A DNA stretch of 64,000 nt from positions 4,278,001-4,342,000 of the forward strand of contig AP024096.1 of assembly GCA_015099395.1 (NCBI GenBank). Reading direction: 5' to 3'. A program made the position numbers and the translations under genes. The notes under the pieces were generated by a model that did not search any database, had not been told where the DNA came from, and saw nothing but the letters and a program-made list of their open reading frames with translations. Shown here piece after piece: positions 62,909-64,000 of this stretch (positions within the stretch are counted from its first letter, which is position 1; every line of letters starts with the position of its first letter). Origin of the DNA: Ktedonobacteria bacterium brp13 (lineage in GTDB: Bacteria > Chloroflexota > Ktedonobacteria > Ktedonobacterales > Ktedonobacteraceae).

Positions 62909-63664
62909 ATGGCAGTATCACCCTGGATCTTAGCACCTACGACGCGAGCAACACTACACGCAAAAAACAGGCTCTTCTGCCTGCCATATGCCGGAGGAGG
63001 AGCCTCCATCTATCGCACATGGGCGTACTATCTACCACCCGAGGTAGAAGTCTGCCCCATCCAGCTACCAGGGCGCGAGGGTCGTTTTAGCGAGCAACCC
63101 TATAAACGCATCGAGCCTCTGATCCAGGATCTCATCCCGGTGCTCCTCCCCTACATGGATCGCCCCTTCCAGATCTTTGGACACAGTATGGGCGCACTGA
63201 TCACCCTACAACTGGTACGTGAGCTACGGCGTCAGGGTCTCCAACCGCCCACCCAACTCTTCGTCTCAGCCCGTCCAGCACCACAGTTACCACGAAGACG
63301 TAAATTACTGTATACCCAGCCCGACGACGAATTCAAAAATACGCTGAAAACACTGGGCGGAACACCCGAAGCAGTCCTGCAAAACGCCGAACTCATGGAA
63401 CTATTCTTACCCTTGATCCGCGCCGACTTCGAACTCGTCGAAACCTTCTCCTACAAAGAAGAGGCACCACTCGCCATCCCTATCGCCTCCTTCGGCAGCA
63501 ACGACGATCCCGATGTCAACGCAGAAGAGGTCTTAGCCTGGGAGACGCATACCAGCCGCACCTTCAGCAGCAAAATGTTCCCTGGCAACCACTTCTATCT
63601 CCACACCCACCAGGAATTATTACTGGCAACCATAAAACAATATTACGATCTTTATCATTTATAA
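62909..63664 (+). CDS. Type II thioesterase (GrsT/external TE family)
   Basis: A 251-residue alpha/beta hydrolase that removes wrong or stalled acyl groups from carrier domains. RLFCLPYAGGGASIYRTWAYYL, IQLPGREGRF, nucleophile Ser in FGHSMGALITL, Asp in FGSNDDPDV and His in GNHFYLH are all present. It is a discrete enzyme next to the NRPS that lacks an integrated TE, so proofreading and perhaps final hydrolysis are expected. The ATG at 62909 directly follows AGAGG, and TATAAA (62898-62903) is only 5 nt before it, so it may start from its own leaderless transcript. Its stop TAA is the first triplet of repeat copy 6. Confidence 0.94.
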   Translation: MAVSPWILAPTTRATLHAKNRLFCLPYAGGGASIYRTWAYYLPPEVEVCPIQLPGREGRFSEQPYKRIEPLIQDLIPVLLPYMDRPFQIFGHSMGALITLQLVRELRRQGLQPPTQLFVSARPAPQLPRRRKLLYTQPDDEFKNTLKTLGGTPEAVLQNAELMELFLPLIRADFELVETFSYKEEAPLAIPIASFGSNDDPDVNAEEVLAWETHTSRTFSSKMFPGNHFYLHTHQELLLATIKQYYDLYHL

Positions 63665-63735
63665 TCGTATTCCGCACACCAATGCGACTTTCATCACTTA
63701 TCCTCTACACACAGGTGTGCGGATCAGCAGTAAGC
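63662..63735 (+). repeat. Dispersed palindromic repeat, copy 6 with compensated stem
   Basis: TAATCGTATTCCGCACACC ... GGTGTGCGGATCAGCAGTAAGC. The outer arms have changed from CCGAAAAC/GTTTTCGG to CCGCACACC/GGTGTGCGG and still pair fully. The centre has drifted. It begins at the thioesterase stop codon. Confidence 0.88.
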
Positions 63736-63737
63736 AC

Positions 63738-63783
63738 AGAGAACCAGGATACCCTGATCATTGCCCACGTATTCTGGTTCTCT
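63738..63783. terminator. Terminator at the end of the cluster
   Basis: A nearly perfect 15-bp stem AGAGAACCAGGATAC / GTATTCTGGTTCTCT with one mismatch and a 16-nt loop. It closes the thioesterase unit and may also serve the minus-strand gene beyond. Confidence 0.8.
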
Positions 63784-63823
63784 TACTGGGGTCTGTGACG
63801 CAAAAGAATACCCCTTCTATCGA

Positions 63824-64000
63824 TCACCCAAAAACCTCCATTGATCTATTCACCTTGCGCAGGACTTTCCAGAACGTTTTCACCTCCTTGTATGCGGGCA
63901 CAACATCCTTTGCTAGCACACTTATTGTCAGCAAGAGCACCGGCCCAACTTTGCTCACCACCATCCACTGCCAGCCCAACGTCCCTGGATAGGGACCATA
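63824..64000 (-). CDS. Partial gene, 3' end only, function unknown
   Basis: The minus strand is open from the window edge to a TGA at 63824-63826, giving 58 residues. They include LGWQWMVVSKVGPVLLLTIS (one membrane-like helix) and the basic tail YKEVKTFWKVLRKVNRSMEVFG. The codon use looks like coding sequence, and the hairpin at 63738-63783 lies just after it. I cannot assign a family from this fragment. Confidence 0.45.
   Translation of the reverse strand, partial: YGPYPGTLGWQWMVVSKVGPVLLLTISVLAKDVVPAYKEVKTFWKVLRKVNRSMEVFG

Overview
The window looks like chromosome from a filamentous, soil-type Chloroflexota, most likely class Ktedonobacteria. That is inferred from the gene mix, not from a marker gene. 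The mix has roughly even base composition and a self-sufficient CYP102 P450. It also has a UbiA-type decaprenyl-phosphate phosphoribosyltransferase, paired Uma2 nucleases, Cys-rich proline/threonine-rich membrane proteins, a WD40 anti-sigma factor, tnpB and tyrosine-recombinase elements, and a large hybrid megasynthase.

Layout. 1-7 kb: esterase 3' end, TetR regulator plus CYP102 monooxygenase, and a SWIM zinc-finger protein. 7-11 kb: two Uma2 proteins and two near-identical tRNA-Asp genes with duplicated promoters around an alpha/beta hydrolase. 10.6-18.6 kb: Cys-rich membrane protein, NYN nuclease, polyprenol-phosphate glycosyltransferase, DPPR-synthase-like UbiA protein, an 18-bp minisatellite, Crp/Fnr regulator, DUF1858-Mrp ATPase and prephenate dehydratase. 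19-24 kb: small proteins, a trehalose synthase/phosphorylase-like GT4 enzyme and a two-component system. 24-29.5 kb: nested mobile DNA. 30-44 kb: ferritin-like protein, Eis-like acetyltransferase, acyl-CoA dehydrogenase, glucose dehydrogenase-like enzyme, M20 peptidase, ABC exporter, ECF sigma/WD40 anti-sigma pair, XRE regulator and Tat lipoprotein binding protein. 44-47 kb: HtpG and an excisionase-like protein. 48-63.7 kb: a FAAL-PKS-NRPS cluster with a type II thioesterase.

Main discoveries. (1) A 3816-bp element (24241-28056) with two tyrosine recombinases and matching inverted ends sits between GTGATC direct repeats, exactly inside the RuvC-III Asp-His-Asn-Ala codons of a tnpB gene. Removing it and one repeat restores a 478-codon tnpB frame. 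(2) The assembly line reads FAAL-ACP-KS-AT-DH(N half) / luciferase-like monooxygenase-DH(C half)-KR-ACP / C-A(Ser)-PCP-KSIII-degenerate KSIII. The first two proteins are in the same frame and separated by a single TGA. (3) A family of seven dispersed ~75-bp palindromic repeats shows compensatory stem changes, and three copies supply the stop codon of the preceding gene.

How the cluster probably works (inference): FAAL activates a fatty acid as acyl-AMP and loads the first ACP. The PKS module adds one malonyl unit, with reduction, dehydration and a flavin oxidation. The condensation domain joins the chain to serine. The terminal KSIII-like pair probably governs release or transfer, and the discrete thioesterase edits mis-primed carriers. 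No phosphopantetheinyl transferase, exporter or dedicated regulator for it is visible here.
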